Assembly: GCA_030612765.1 (NCBI GenBank)
Contig: JAUWNG010000014.1
Location: forward strand, 1-42,937
Length of the DNA stretch: 42,937 nt
Direction: 5' to 3'
Source: Planctomycetota bacterium
GTDB lineage: Bacteria; Planctomycetota; Planctomycetia; Pirellulales; Thermoguttaceae
Below, piece after piece: positions 32,373-41,312 of the stretch. The notes under the pieces were generated by a model that worked only from the letters and a program-made list of their open reading frames with translations, did no database searches and had not been told where the DNA came from. Each line of letters opens with the position of its first letter. Positions within the stretch are counted from its first letter, which is position 1. A program made the translations under genes and the position numbers.

Positions 32373-33443
32373 ATGGCGCTCGATCAGGCAGTTCTTCGCG
32401 TGATACAACTGACCCCTCCGGGGCGCGGGGCGGTCGCCACGTTGCGCGTCGAAGGACCGGGAGCGGTCGAAACAGTGCAATCGCGGTTCCACGCCCGCGA
32501 TGGAAAATCCTTGACGACTCATTCCGCCGACCGGCTCGTCGTCGGCCGCTTCGACGGCGAGGAAGTCGTGCTTCGACGCCGCGGAGAAGACACCGTCGAA
32601 CTGCACTGTCACGGCGGAACGGCCGCCGTGTCGATGATCGAGGAGTCGCTGGTTTCGGCGGGTTGCCGGCGCGTGGCGTGGCGCGACTGGATTGCCGATA
32701 GCCTCGAAGACCGGATCACGGCCGACGCGCTTTTTGCGTTGGCCGACGCCCGCACCGAGCGAACGGCCGCCATACTCCTCGATCAACATCGAGGGGCGCT
32801 TGGCCGCGAGATGGAGGAAATCCGTCGGGCAATCAACTGCGGCGACACCTCGGCCGCGCGGCAACGGATCGACGCGTTGCTAGGTCGGGCGGAATTGGGG
32901 CGTCACCTGGTCCGACCGTGGAGCGTGGTGCTGGCCGGCGGGCCGAACGTCGGAAAGAGCAGCACGATCAACGCCCTGGCGGGATACTCGCGGGCGATCG
33001 TGCATTACGCGCCCGGCACTACCCGCGACGCGGTCACGCTGACCACGGTCATCGACGGCTGGCCGGTCGAGTTATGCGACACGGCAGGACTGCGCGAGGA
33101 AGCGGACGGCGTGGAGCAGGCCGGAATCGAGTTGGCCGAGCAGCGACTCTCCCACGCCGATTTGGCGGTCTTGATCTTCGACCGAAGCGAGCCGTGGTCG
33201 GACGCCGATCGGGCGTTGGTCGAGAAATGGCCCGGCGCGGTATTGGTACACAACAAATGCGATCTGCCGGCTGCGCCAGGCGATCGGGCTGCTGGGTTGT
33301 CGATCAGCGCGTTGGCCGGGGACGGAATCGCGGCCCTGTTGGAAACGATTTCCCGACATCTTGTGCCCGATCCTCCGCCGCTTGGGGCCGCCGTGCCGTT
33401 TACGGCCGAGCAAGTCGAAGCGGTGCGACGACTTTCTGAGTAG
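32373..33443 (+). CDS. MnmE(TrmE)-like GTPase lacking the C-terminal catalytic cysteine
   Basis: MnmE with MnmG modifies U34 of tRNAs. This 356-residue product has the MnmE N-terminal folate-type domain (LTPPGRGAVATLRVEG, EDTVELHCHGG) and the G domain: GGPNVGKSS (189-197), GTTRD (215-219), DTAG (236-239), NKCD (294-297) and SAL near 313. Full-length MnmE is about 450 residues and ends in a helical part with FCIGK, whose Cys is needed for modification. Here the protein stops after FTAEQVEAVRRLSE, and the TAG stop directly precedes a palindromic repeat. It is therefore a short MnmE relative, either a distinct planctomycete GTPase or a truncated MnmE. Gene symbol withheld for that reason. Confidence 0.85.
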   Translation: MALDQAVLRVIQLTPPGRGAVATLRVEGPGAVETVQSRFHARDGKSLTTHSADRLVVGRFDGEEVVLRRRGEDTVELHCHGGTAAVSMIEESLVSAGCRRVAWRDWIADSLEDRITADALFALADARTERTAAILLDQHRGALGREMEEIRRAINCGDTSAARQRIDALLGRAELGRHLVRPWSVVLAGGPNVGKSSTINALAGYSRAIVHYAPGTTRDAVTLTTVIDGWPVELCDTAGLREEADGVEQAGIELAEQRLSHADLAVLIFDRSEPWSDADRALVEKWPGAVLVHNKCDLPAAPGDRAAGLSISALAGDGIAALLETISRHLVPDPPPLGAAVPFTAEQVEAVRRLSE

Positions 33444-33506
33444 TAGGTTATGCTTCAGCATAACGAACCGTTCGTTAGCAAAAAGTTATGCTAAAGCATA
33501 ACCTAC
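33443..33506. repeat. Inverted repeat, GTAGGTTATGCTTCAGCATA family
   Basis: GTAGGTTATGCTTCAGCATAACG faces CGTTAGCAAAAAGTTATGCT followed by AAAGCATAACCTAC. Both halves are themselves hairpins. It lies between the stops of the MnmE-like gene and the convergent TPR gene, touching the former. Confidence 0.92.
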
Positions 33507-34036
33507 GGAACTGATCTTTGCCCTCTCGCACTGGCGCAGATCGCCTGAAACTCCGGGTCGGATCGGATCGAATCGAAATCGGCCTCCTCTTCGACCATTT
33601 GGTGATAGATCGAGGCCATTGCCAGCGCTTGGGCAAGATGTCCCAGTGCCCGGCGGCGCAGACCGGCCAGGCTCAAGTAGCAGGCCAGATTGTAATGGAG
33701 CAGCGTTTCGCCGGGATTAACCTTCAGCGATCTCTCCAGGGCGCCGATGGCCAAATCGAGGCGTGCGGTGCGTTTATAGCACCAGCCTAGCGCGAGGTGG
33801 ACGCGAACATCTCCCGGGGCCATCCGGGCGGCGCGTTCCAGGGGCATCAGGGCCTCGAAATATCGCCCCAACTCCTGCAAACCTTCGCCCCAGAGACAGA
33901 GCGCTTCGGCGTCGAACAGCGCCGGATCGCCCAGCCGCCCCAACGCCCGTAATGCGTGTTGGGGCATGCCAAGCTCCAGATATCCCTCGGCTTCACGCCG
34001 AAGCTTCCTGGATCGGAGGCGGTCTTTGTGGCTCAT
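33503..34036 (-). CDS. TPR-repeat protein
   Basis: This encodes about 177 residues from MSHKDRLRSRKL (ATG at 34036, GAGGG upstream); an ATG 11 codons earlier is also possible. At least three tetratricopeptide units are seen: AEALCLWGEGLQELGRYFEALMPLERAARMAPGD, VRVHLALGWCYKRTARLDLAIGALERSLKVNPGE and TLLHYNLACYLSLAGLRRRALGHLAQALAM. The final stretch EEADFDSIRSDPEFQAI is typical of the end of such domains. It is a protein-interaction module with no catalytic motif. The partner is unknown. Confidence 0.88.
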   Translation of the reverse strand: MSHKDRLRSRKLRREAEGYLELGMPQHALRALGRLGDPALFDAEALCLWGEGLQELGRYFEALMPLERAARMAPGDVRVHLALGWCYKRTARLDLAIGALERSLKVNPGETLLHYNLACYLSLAGLRRRALGHLAQALAMASIYHQMVEEEADFDSIRSDPEFQAICASARGQRSVP

Positions 34037-34208
34037 GGCCCTCGTTGCTCCGTGCAATTGGTTCTTCACACTCTTATTTTACCCGGTCTTCGGCCGGGGG
34101 GAAAATCATATATGTGCCATTCCATTCGGAAGTGTCGGAAGTGGAGGAATATCAAGCAGTAACGATGCGGAGTCGGATTTCCCGAGGGCGTGGACACTTC
34201 CGTACAGC

Positions 34209-34355
34209 GTAGTGCTTTGTCAAACTTTAATTTTTGAGTTGACCGTGTAGCGGGGCCGCTTGCGGCCCGTTGCCGCTGATCGCACAATAGCACAAAAACA
34301 CGGGCCGCAAGCGGTCCCGCTACCCCCGAACATTTAAGCGTGACAAAGCAGTAGG
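34209..34355. repeat. Two-layer inverted repeat with AGTGCTTTGTCA outer arms
   Basis: The outer arms are TAGTGCTTTGTCAAACTTTAA and TTTAAGCGTGACAAAGCAGTA (imperfect). The inner arms are GTAGCGGGGCCGCTTGCGGC and the complement of GTAGCGGGACCGCTTGCGGC. The inner palindrome may be a GC-rich element that landed inside an older AT-richer one. Confidence 0.85.
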
Positions 34356-34442
34356 GCAACCACGTCCTTCGTTCCCCACGGCGTGCCACTAAGCTGTAAG
34401 TTGCTTGGCGGCAACGGTTTACCGCACATACTCCAAGCCGTC

Positions 34443-34470
34443 TTGCATTCTACCGATCGTTTGCTACACT
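34443..34470 (+). promoter_or_regulatory. Promoter candidate for rpsO-pnp
   Basis: TTGCAT (34443-34448) and TACACT (34465-34470) are 16 bp apart. This would give an RNA leader of about 120 bases. Confidence 0.4.
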
Positions 34471-34596
34471 GAGGAGCTTAATGGTTTATCGGTAACACTT
34501 ATTGTAGGCAGAGTCTTAGATAACACGGCGGGGAGGAAATTGCTTCTTTGGCGGAAGCGTTCCGAGCCAACCAAGGTGGAGCAGTCGCGGTAGCAG

Positions 34597-34866
34597 ATGA
34601 CTATTACGAAAGAGCGGAAGACCGGGCTGATCGATGAGTATCAGCGGAGCGAGAACGATACCGGATCCCCGGAAGTCCAAATCGCCATCTTAACGACGCG
34701 GATCAACGGACTGACCGAGCATTTGCAGGGTCACAAGCGGGATTTCGCCTGCCGGCGAGGCTTGCTGATGTTGGTCGGTCGCCGGCGGCGGCTGTTGGAT
34801 TACCTGAAAAAGGTCGATCCGCAGCGTTACCTCGACATCATTCGCCGTCTCGGCATCCGCAAGTAG
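34597..34866 (+). CDS. rpsO: 30S ribosomal protein S15
   Basis: S15 binds 16S rRNA early in 30S assembly. The 89-residue product has [61 protein letters not shown] and the C-terminus [12 protein letters not shown], all typical and at full length. It precedes pnp, the conserved bacterial order. A palindromic repeat separates the two genes. Confidence 0.98.
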   Translation: MTITKERKTGLIDEYQRSENDTGSPEVQIAILTTRINGLTEHLQGHKRDFACRRGLLMLVGRRRRLLDYLKKVDPQRYLDIIRRLGIRK

Positions 34867-34911
34867 CCGAAGACGGCCTTCTCGCACCACGGCGGCTGGC
34901 GGATGCAGCGC

Positions 34912-34969
34912 GTAGGGCAGGTTGGCAACCGGTCTCCCTTGTTCGGACAGGTTGACAACCTGTCCTACG
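34912..34969. repeat. Inverted repeat, GTAGG(A/G)CAGGTTG family
   Basis: GTAGGGCAGGTTGGCAACCGG faces GGACAGGTTGACAACCTGTC CTAC. It is a relative of the element at 16829-16886. It lies between rpsO and pnp and could form a hairpin in the shared transcript, where PNPase/RNase III control is known in other bacteria. Confidence 0.9.
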
Positions 34970-35027
34970 GCCGCTTCCATCCATGCCGCGTCTAAGACTC
35001 GAATCCAGATGAAGGTAGGAAAATAAA

Positions 35028-37139
35028 TTGAAAGTACGTGTAGAACGAAAAATCGGAGCGTCCATTTTATCCATCGAAACCGGCGAGTTGGCCAAACAGG
35101 CCGCCGGCAGTTGCCTGGTCCAGTACGGCGATACGGTCGTGTTGGTGGCCGCGGCCGCGGGCGGTCCTCGGCCGGTGGATTTCTTTCCGCTGACCTGCGA
35201 CTACCGTGAACGTGTAGCGTCGGCGGGTAAGTTTCCCGGCGGTTTCCTCAAGCGCGAGGGACGGCCCACCACCAAGGAAACCCTGACCGCACGGCTGATA
35301 GATCGACCCATCCGTCCGCTCTGGCCCAACGGTTTCCGCGACGAGATCCAAGTGCAGGCGTCCGTGCTGGCCAGCGACCGGCAGAACGACGGCGACGTGC
35401 TGGCGATGAACGGGGCCTCGGCGGCGCTGCGGCTCTCGCCGCTGCCGTTCCAAGGCCCGATCGCCTCGGTCCGCATCGGTTGCATCGACGGCCAATTCGT
35501 TCCCTTTCCCACCCACGACCAGTTGGAGGAAAGTGAACTGGACCTGATCGTCTCCGGCAGCCGCGAATCGATCTTGATGATCGAGGGTTTCGCCCGCGAG
35601 ATGCCCGAGGACCGCATGGCCGAGGCCATCACCACCGCCCACGAGTTCATCCGGCAAATTTGCGAGATGCAGGAAGAGTTGGCCGAGAAAGCGGGTACGG
35701 TAAAGAAAGAATACGAGACGCCGCCGGACGACGGGCTGTTCGACGTCCTGCGAGGGAAATACTACGACGCCTTCCTCGCGGCCAAGAAGACCGCCGAAAA
35801 ACTGGCCCGCTCGGAAGCCTGCGGAACATTGAAAACGCAGGCCATCGCCGAGATCATTCCCGACCCGGAGGCCGAGGATGCGATTACCGCCGGGGCGTTT
35901 GCGTCGGCGTGGGAGCGGTTGGAGAGCCGCGTTACACGCGACCAAATCCTCTCCGGCGTCCGCTTCGACGGCCGCGACCACAATACCCTCCGGCCGATCA
36001 CCTGCAAGGTGGACCTGTTGCCGCGAGTGCATGGCTCGGCCCTGTTCCAGCGGGGCGAGACGCAGTCGCTGATGACGATCACCCTGGGAACCGGCCGCGA
36101 CGAGCAGCGGGTCGACGGCCTGGTCGAGGAGTACACGCAGAAGTTCATGCTCCACTACTACTTCCCGTCGTTCTCGGTGGGCGAGGTGCGTCCGATCCGC
36201 GGTCCGGGCCGGCGCGAGATCGGCCACGGGGCGCTGGCCGAGCGGAGCGTCAAGCCGGTTCTGCCCGACCCCGACGTTTTCCCCTACACCATCCGCGTCA
36301 TTTCCGACATCCTGGAGAGCAACGGCTCCAGTTCGATGGCCAGCGTGTGCGGGGCGACGTTGGGACTGATGGCGGCCGGCGTGCCGATCAGCAATCCGGT
36401 GGCCGGCATCTCCATCGGCCTGGTTAAAGAGCCGGACCGCCACGTCCTGCTGACCGACATCCTCGGCGACGAAGACCACTTCGGCGACATGGACTTCAAA
36501 GTGGCCGGCACCCAGAACGGCATCACCGGCATCCAGTTGGACCTGAAGATCGACGGCATCAGCGAGGAGATCATCCGCGACGCGCTGCATCAGTCGCGCG
36601 AGGCACGGATCGAGATACTCCGCATCATGCTGAGCACGATCCCGCGTCCTCGGTCGGAGATTTCTCCTTGGGCGCCGCGGCTGTTGCGCACGCACATCGA
36701 CCCGGAGAAGATCGGGCTGCTGATCGGACCGGGCGGAAAGATGATCCGCTCCATCCAGGAGACCACCGGCGCCTTGATCGAGGTTGACGACGACGGCACG
36801 GTATGCATCGCCAGCAGCAGCATGGAAGGGGCCAATGCAGCCCTCAAGCAGGTCGAGGCCCTGACCGCTTCGGTCGAGATCGGTCGCATCTACGACGGCC
36901 GCGTGATGAGCGTCAAGGATTTCGGCGCATTCATCGAAATCCTTCCGGGAAAGGACGGACTCTGCCATATCAGCGAACTGGCCGACGGATACGTCGACAA
37001 CGTTATGGACGTCTGCAAGGTCGGAGACGAGATGCAGGTCAAGGTCATCTCCGTCGACGACCAGGATCGGGTAAAGCTCAGCCGCAAGGCGGTGCTCCGC
37101 GAGATGGCCACCGCTGAAAAAGGCGGCAACGGAGAATGA
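35028..37139 (+). CDS. pnp: Polyribonucleotide nucleotidyltransferase (PNPase)
   Basis: PNPase degrades RNA 3' to 5' using phosphate. The product of about 703 residues starts at TTG (35028), preceded by GGTAGGA; the homology begins at once (KVRVERKIGASILSIETG). Two RNase PH domains flank a helical domain (FFPLTCDYRERVASAGKFPGGFLKREGRP; HYYFPSFSVGEVRPIRGPGRREIGHGALAERS; SNGSSSMASVCG). KH (HIDPEKIGLLIGPGGKMIRSIQ) and S1 (IYDGRVMSVKDFGAFIEILPGKDGLCHISELA) domains follow. Full length and all domains are present. Confidence 0.98.
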   Translation: MKVRVERKIGASILSIETGELAKQAAGSCLVQYGDTVVLVAAAAGGPRPVDFFPLTCDYRERVASAGKFPGGFLKREGRPTTKETLTARLIDRPIRPLWPNGFRDEIQVQASVLASDRQNDGDVLAMNGASAALRLSPLPFQGPIASVRIGCIDGQFVPFPTHDQLEESELDLIVSGSRESILMIEGFAREMPEDRMAEAITTAHEFIRQICEMQEELAEKAGTVKKEYETPPDDGLFDVLRGKYYDAFLAAKKTAEKLARSEACGTLKTQAIAEIIPDPEAEDAITAGAFASAWERLESRVTRDQILSGVRFDGRDHNTLRPITCKVDLLPRVHGSALFQRGETQSLMTITLGTGRDEQRVDGLVEEYTQKFMLHYYFPSFSVGEVRPIRGPGRREIGHGALAERSVKPVLPDPDVFPYTIRVISDILESNGSSSMASVCGATLGLMAAGVPISNPVAGISIGLVKEPDRHVLLTDILGDEDHFGDMDFKVAGTQNGITGIQLDLKIDGISEEIIRDALHQSREARIEILRIMLSTIPRPRSEISPWAPRLLRTHIDPEKIGLLIGPGGKMIRSIQETTGALIEVDDDGTVCIASSSMEGANAALKQVEALTASVEIGRIYDGRVMSVKDFGAFIEILPGKDGLCHISELADGYVDNVMDVCKVGDEMQVKVISVDDQDRVKLSRKAVLREMATAEKGGNGE

Positions 37140-37169
37140 ATCACTTTGTGTGATTCCAGGAGATGAATT

Positions 37170-37251
37170 GTTTAGCCCCGGCGTCCACGCCGGGTGCGCC
37201 GTACAGCGGTATAATGGGCGTTTGTTCCCGGCGTGGACGCCGGGGCTAAAC
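37170..37251. repeat. Inverted repeat, GTTTAGCCCCGGCGTCCACG family
   Basis: GTTTAGCCCCGGCGTCCACG then CCGGG faces CCCGGCGTGGACGCCGGGGC then TAAAC. The central spacer contains TATAAT (37210-37215). It lies between pnp and the histidine kinase; a single arm occurs at 142-156. Confidence 0.92.
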
Positions 37252-37272
37252 AAGCGACATTCTCCCAATATC

Positions 37273-38022
37273 GTGCAAGTCCACAATCCCTCCAACGACG
37301 ACTTGAACCGTCCGTTGGCCGATCGGTACGCCGAAATTGTCCGGCTGGCCGGCGGGTTGGCCCACGAGATAAAAAACCCGCTCTCCACAATCCGCTTGAA
37401 CATGGAGTTGCTGGCCGAGGACTTCCGCGACTCCGACTCGGCCCGCGACCGCCGGGCGATAAAGAAAGTCGATCTGGTCCAACAGGAATGTCTGCGGTTG
37501 CAGGATCTGTTGGACGACTTCCTCCAATTCGCCAAGGCCCACCGCCTGGACCTCCAGCCGAACGACCTCAGCGTCCAGGTCCGTCAGGCGTTGGATTTCT
37601 ACCGGCCTCAGGCCAGCGAGGCGGGCGTGGAGATCGTCGATTACCTGGCGGGCGACCTGCCCATCGTGCTGTTGGACCGCGAGGCGTTCCGCGGCGCGTT
37701 GTTGAATCTGGTGCTCAACGCCGAGCAGGCGATGCCCGACGGCGGACAACTCGTGGTCCGCACCTACGGCACGGCCGACGGCGTGGCCTTGGACCTGATC
37801 GACACCGGCGGCGGCATGGACGAAGAGACTCGCTGCAAGGTGTTCGAGGTCTTCTTTTCCACGAAGCGGGGCGGCTCGGGGCTGGGTTTGCCCACCGCGA
37901 GGCGGATCATCGAAGGCCACGGCGGCCGGGTCCGTCTGCAAAGCGCCCCCGGCCGCGGCACGCAAGTCACCATCGCCTTACCCGTTCTGGCCCGGCTCCC
38001 CGCCGACGGCAATCCGGCGTAG
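37273..38022 (+). CDS. Sensor histidine kinase (HisKA plus HATPase), soluble
   Basis: The product is 249 residues from the GTG at 37273; a longer reading from a GTG at 37150 would translate the repeat. The H-box is LAHEIKNPLSTIRLNMELL (phosphoacceptor His). LNLVLNAEQAMPDGG is the N-box, then DTGGGMDEET (G1), FFSTKRGGSGLGLPTARRI (G2) and a terminal strand follow. The N-terminus before the H-box is only about 40 residues with no membrane segment, so it resembles NtrB-type soluble kinases without a sensor domain. No response regulator gene is adjacent. It follows pnp in the same direction. Confidence 0.9.
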   Translation: MQVHNPSNDDLNRPLADRYAEIVRLAGGLAHEIKNPLSTIRLNMELLAEDFRDSDSARDRRAIKKVDLVQQECLRLQDLLDDFLQFAKAHRLDLQPNDLSVQVRQALDFYRPQASEAGVEIVDYLAGDLPIVLLDREAFRGALLNLVLNAEQAMPDGGQLVVRTYGTADGVALDLIDTGGGMDEETRCKVFEVFFSTKRGGSGLGLPTARRIIEGHGGRVRLQSAPGRGTQVTIALPVLARLPADGNPA

Positions 38023-38050
38023 CGCCGCCGAATAATTGTTTCCCCAACAC

Positions 38051-41000
38051 TCAACAAACAGAATTCGCATCCAGTCGAGCTTCGTCGGCTCTCTTCCGGC
38101 CCCGTCGGGCGAACGTCCAGAACAACGCCGGGCGGACGAGGAACTCGGCCAACGTGCTGGTCAACAGTCCTCCGATGATGACGGTGGCCACGGGGTAGAG
38201 GATTTCCTTACCCGGCTCGCCGGCGGCCATCGCCAACGGCGCCAGACCGACGCCCGCCGTCAGGGCGGTCATCAGCACCGGAGAGAGGCGTTCCAATCCG
38301 CCGCGGACGATCATCGACCGCGACCAGCTTTCGCCTTCCCGTTCCACCAGATACAGGTAGTGGTCCAGCAGCAGGATTCCGTTTCGCGTGGCGATCCCAC
38401 CGAGCGAGATCAATCCCACCAGGCTGGCGACGCTGAGTGTCTGTCCGGTGAATGTGATTGCGGCCACCGCGCCGATCAGGGCCATCGGCAGCGCGGCCAT
38501 TACCTGCAAGGCGAGATTCACCGAGCGGAACATAGTGTATAGCGCCAAAAACATTCCGATTAGCGAGACCACGGATAGCACGGCGATAGTGTTGGCGGCC
38601 GACCGGCGGCTTTGGAACTGCCCGCCGTATTCGATGAAATATCCGGTGGGCAACGACTGCTGGATTGGTTCGAGCCGCCGCTGGATTTCCCGAACCACGT
38701 CGACCAGGCCGCGGCCGGCGACGTTGCATTGCAGTACGATTCGCCGTCTCACCTGTTCGCGGTTGATGGTGTTTGGGCCGCCGGCGCGGTAGATCCTCGC
38801 CACCGAGCCGAGCGGAGCGGTCCCGCCCTCGGGAAGCTCCAACGACAGCCGGGCCACCGCGTCGATGTCCTCCCGATACGGATCGTCGAGACGGACGAAA
38901 AGGTCGATGACCTTCTGATCGAGAAGAACTTCCGAGACCACCTTGCCGCGCATGGCGGTCTCAATGAAACCGGCGACTTTTCCGGGAGTGAGTCCCAGTC
39001 GGGCCAGTTCGTGGCGGTCCAGTTCGATGCGAAGCTGGGGGATCGTGACTTGCGGCTCGAGGACGAGGTCTTTCACGCCTTCGATGCCGGCGACGGCGTC
39101 CTTCATTTCCCTCGCTTTCGCCCTCATCAGGTCGAGGTCGTCGCCGAACAATTTGATGGCCACCTGCGATTGGACTCCGGAGAGCATGGCGGAGATCAGG
39201 TGTGCGAGTGGTTGCTCGACGCTGGTGACGATGCCGGGGATTTCGGTCATGGCGCGGCGAATGTCGTCGAGTATCTCCTCGCGGCCGCGGCCGCTGTCGG
39301 GGTTGAAGCCGATGATGATTTCCGACATGTTCGTGCCGATCACGTGCTCATCGAGTTCCGCCCGGCCGGTGCGGCAAACGAGGGTTTCGACCCCCTCGAT
39401 CTCTTTCAGCCTCCGTTGGACCATGCCGGCGACTTCTTTCGAGCGCTGGAGCGAAGTGCCTGGCGGCAGCAACACGTTCAATTGGGCCACGCCTTCGTCG
39501 AACGGGGGCATGAAATCGCCCTCCAGCCGCACAAGCGCGACCACGCTCAGCGCCACCGCGACCGCTCCGAGGGCGAGAATCGTCCTGGGAAACCGCAGGC
39601 TCAGGCCGATTGCCTTCGCGGCCGGGATCTTCAGCAGCCGCAGGATCATGGATTCGCCCCGGCGGACCGCCGGAGCATTCGGCAGCAGCCAGTAGGAAAG
39701 GACCGGCGTGACCGTCAACGACACGACCAGCGAGGCCAGGATCGAAACGACGTAAGCGATGCCCAACGGGGTGAACAACCGCCCTTCCACCCCGGACAGG
39801 GCAAACAGCGGCACGAACACCAGCACGATAATCAGCGTGCTGAAGACGATCGAGTTGCGGATTTCGCTACTGGCCTCGAAGACCACCTGCAACGGCGGCC
39901 GAGGATTGTCCAGGGTGCGATTCTCGCGCAGCCGCCGGAAGATGTTTTCCACGTCGACGATGGCGTCGTCCACCAGTTCTCCGATGGCCACGGCCAGCCC
40001 GCCGAGCGTCATCGTGTTGATCGACATGTCGAACCATCGGAAAATGATCGCCGTAACGACGATCGACAGGGGGATGGCCGTCAGCGTGATGATCGTGGTG
40101 CGGAAGTTCAGCAGGAAAATCAACAGCACGATCGCCACCAAAATGCCGCCGTGGGCGAGCGCGGTCTCGACGTTGTTGACGGCCAGGTCGATGAACTTCT
40201 TCTGCTGATACAACTCGGGGGCAATGCGTACGTCGGGCGGAAGCGACGGTTTCAGCTCCTCCAAGGCGGCCAGCACCCGCTCGGTCAATGCCCGCGTGTC
40301 GGCGCCGGGTTGCTTGTTGACCGTCAGCAGCACGGCCGGACCGCCGGCAAAAGTGCCGTCGGGGCGTTTGACCAGCGCCGTGGCGTCGCCCCGTTTGACC
40401 TCCGGCCCCTCGACCACGCGGGCCACCTGGCTCAACAGCACCGGGCGGCCGTCGCGTATCTTGACCACCAACTCTCGCAGGTCCTCGACCGAACCGACGC
40501 GCCCCAAAACACGGACCAGATATTCGTTCGGTCCCTGATCGTCGAGGTATCCGCCGGTGACGTTGATGTTGCTGCCGCGCAGCGCCGCTTCTATCTCGCC
40601 GAGCGAAACACCGTAGGAAAGCATCGCCTTCGGATCGACCAGCACCTGAAACTGTTTGCGTCCGCCGCCCATGACGAACACCTGCGCAACGCCGCTTATG
40701 GTCTGCAACCGCCGCCGCACGACCCAATCGGCGAGCGTGCGGATTTCCATCGGATCGGTCCGATTCCCCTCGCTCCAGAGGCCGACGATCATGATCTGGC
40801 CCATGACCGAGGAGATCGGGGCCAACTGCGGCTTCACGTCCTCGGGCAAACGGTCGACCGCCAGCGAGACCTTCTCGGCCACTATCTGGCGGTTGACGTA
40901 AATGTCGGTGCCCCAGTCGAACTCGACGTTGATGACCGAGACGCCCACGCCGGACGAGCTGCGCAGGGCCTGAACGCCCGTGGCCCCGTTGATCGCCGAT

Positions 41001-41209
41001 TCCAGCGGGATGGTGATCTGGGCCTCGACCTCCTCGGGCGCCATGCCGGGCGCCTCGGTCATCACCGTCACCCGCGGCCGGTCGAGGTCGGGAAACACGT
41101 CGATCGGCAGATGAAAAAGCTCCCACCCGCCGTAGCCCAGCGCCAGCATGGCCGCGGCAATAACCAACATTCGATGTTGCAGCGAGAAGCGGATGATTGA
41201 GTTTAGCAT
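38051..41209 (-). CDS. cusA: Heavy-metal efflux RND transporter, CusA/CzcA family
   Basis: This is the inner-membrane pump of a tripartite metal exporter. The product of about 1052 residues has a first helix FSLQHRMLVIAAAMLALGYG, periplasmic loops and twelve hydrophobic segments. Family motifs are DVFPDLDRPRVTVMTEAPGM, GELVDDAIVDVENIFRRL (proton-relay Asp in helix 4), FALSGVEGRLFTPL, LLPPGTSLQRSKEV and GLISLGGIATRNGILLLDHY. These place it in the heavy-metal (HME) RND subfamily. Metal specificity (Cu/Ag or Zn/Co/Cd) cannot be read safely. The ATG at 41209 is directly adjacent to a heptamer array, so no normal ribosome-binding site is seen; longer in-frame codons translate the array. Confidence 0.95.
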   Translation of the reverse strand: MLNSIIRFSLQHRMLVIAAAMLALGYGGWELFHLPIDVFPDLDRPRVTVMTEAPGMAPEEVEAQITIPLESAINGATGVQALRSSSGVGVSVINVEFDWGTDIYVNRQIVAEKVSLAVDRLPEDVKPQLAPISSVMGQIMIVGLWSEGNRTDPMEIRTLADWVVRRRLQTISGVAQVFVMGGGRKQFQVLVDPKAMLSYGVSLGEIEAALRGSNINVTGGYLDDQGPNEYLVRVLGRVGSVEDLRELVVKIRDGRPVLLSQVARVVEGPEVKRGDATALVKRPDGTFAGGPAVLLTVNKQPGADTRALTERVLAALEELKPSLPPDVRIAPELYQQKKFIDLAVNNVETALAHGGILVAIVLLIFLLNFRTTIITLTAIPLSIVVTAIIFRWFDMSINTMTLGGLAVAIGELVDDAIVDVENIFRRLRENRTLDNPRPPLQVVFEASSEIRNSIVFSTLIIVLVFVPLFALSGVEGRLFTPLGIAYVVSILASLVVSLTVTPVLSYWLLPNAPAVRRGESMILRLLKIPAAKAIGLSLRFPRTILALGAVAVALSVVALVRLEGDFMPPFDEGVAQLNVLLPPGTSLQRSKEVAGMVQRRLKEIEGVETLVCRTGRAELDEHVIGTNMSEIIIGFNPDSGRGREEILDDIRRAMTEIPGIVTSVEQPLAHLISAMLSGVQSQVAIKLFGDDLDLMRAKAREMKDAVAGIEGVKDLVLEPQVTIPQLRIELDRHELARLGLTPGKVAGFIETAMRGKVVSEVLLDQKVIDLFVRLDDPYREDIDAVARLSLELPEGGTAPLGSVARIYRAGGPNTINREQVRRRIVLQCNVAGRGLVDVVREIQRRLEPIQQSLPTGYFIEYGGQFQSRRSAANTIAVLSVVSLIGMFLALYTMFRSVNLALQVMAALPMALIGAVAAITFTGQTLSVASLVGLISLGGIATRNGILLLDHYLYLVEREGESWSRSMIVRGGLERLSPVLMTALTAGVGLAPLAMAAGEPGKEILYPVATVIIGGLLTSTLAEFLVRPALFWTFARRGRKRADEARLDANSVC

Positions 41210-41310
41210 GAGGGATGAAGGATGAAGGATGAAGGATGAAGGATGAGGGATGAAGGATGAGGGATGAGGAACTGGTGGACTTTCACATTCATCCTTCATC
41301 CCTCATCCTT
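41208..41310. repeat. Inverted pair of heptanucleotide arrays between the efflux genes
   Basis: About eight 7-mers of GAAGGAT/GAGGGAT (41208-41270) face about three inverted units (41288-41310). Same unit as at 29353-29484. The left array begins within the start codon of the pump gene. Confidence 0.93.
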
Positions 41311-41312
41311 AC

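Larger units (their letters stand above)
34037..34596. other. Intergenic region upstream of rpsO
   Basis: These 560 bp contain a large two-layer inverted repeat (34209-34355) and a promoter candidate at 34443-34470. A leader of about 120 bases would precede rpsO, and could hold an S15 autoregulatory structure; I cannot fold it reliably by eye. No credible ORF is present. Confidence 0.5.

Noticed and set aside
35067-37535. 822-codon minus-strand ORF
   Set aside because: It lies opposite pnp, whose domains are all recognisable; the reverse reading has no family features.
38612-41200. 862-codon plus-strand ORF
   Set aside because: It lies entirely opposite the RND pump gene and reads as His/Asp/Gln-rich low-complexity; the pump strand carries clear family motifs.
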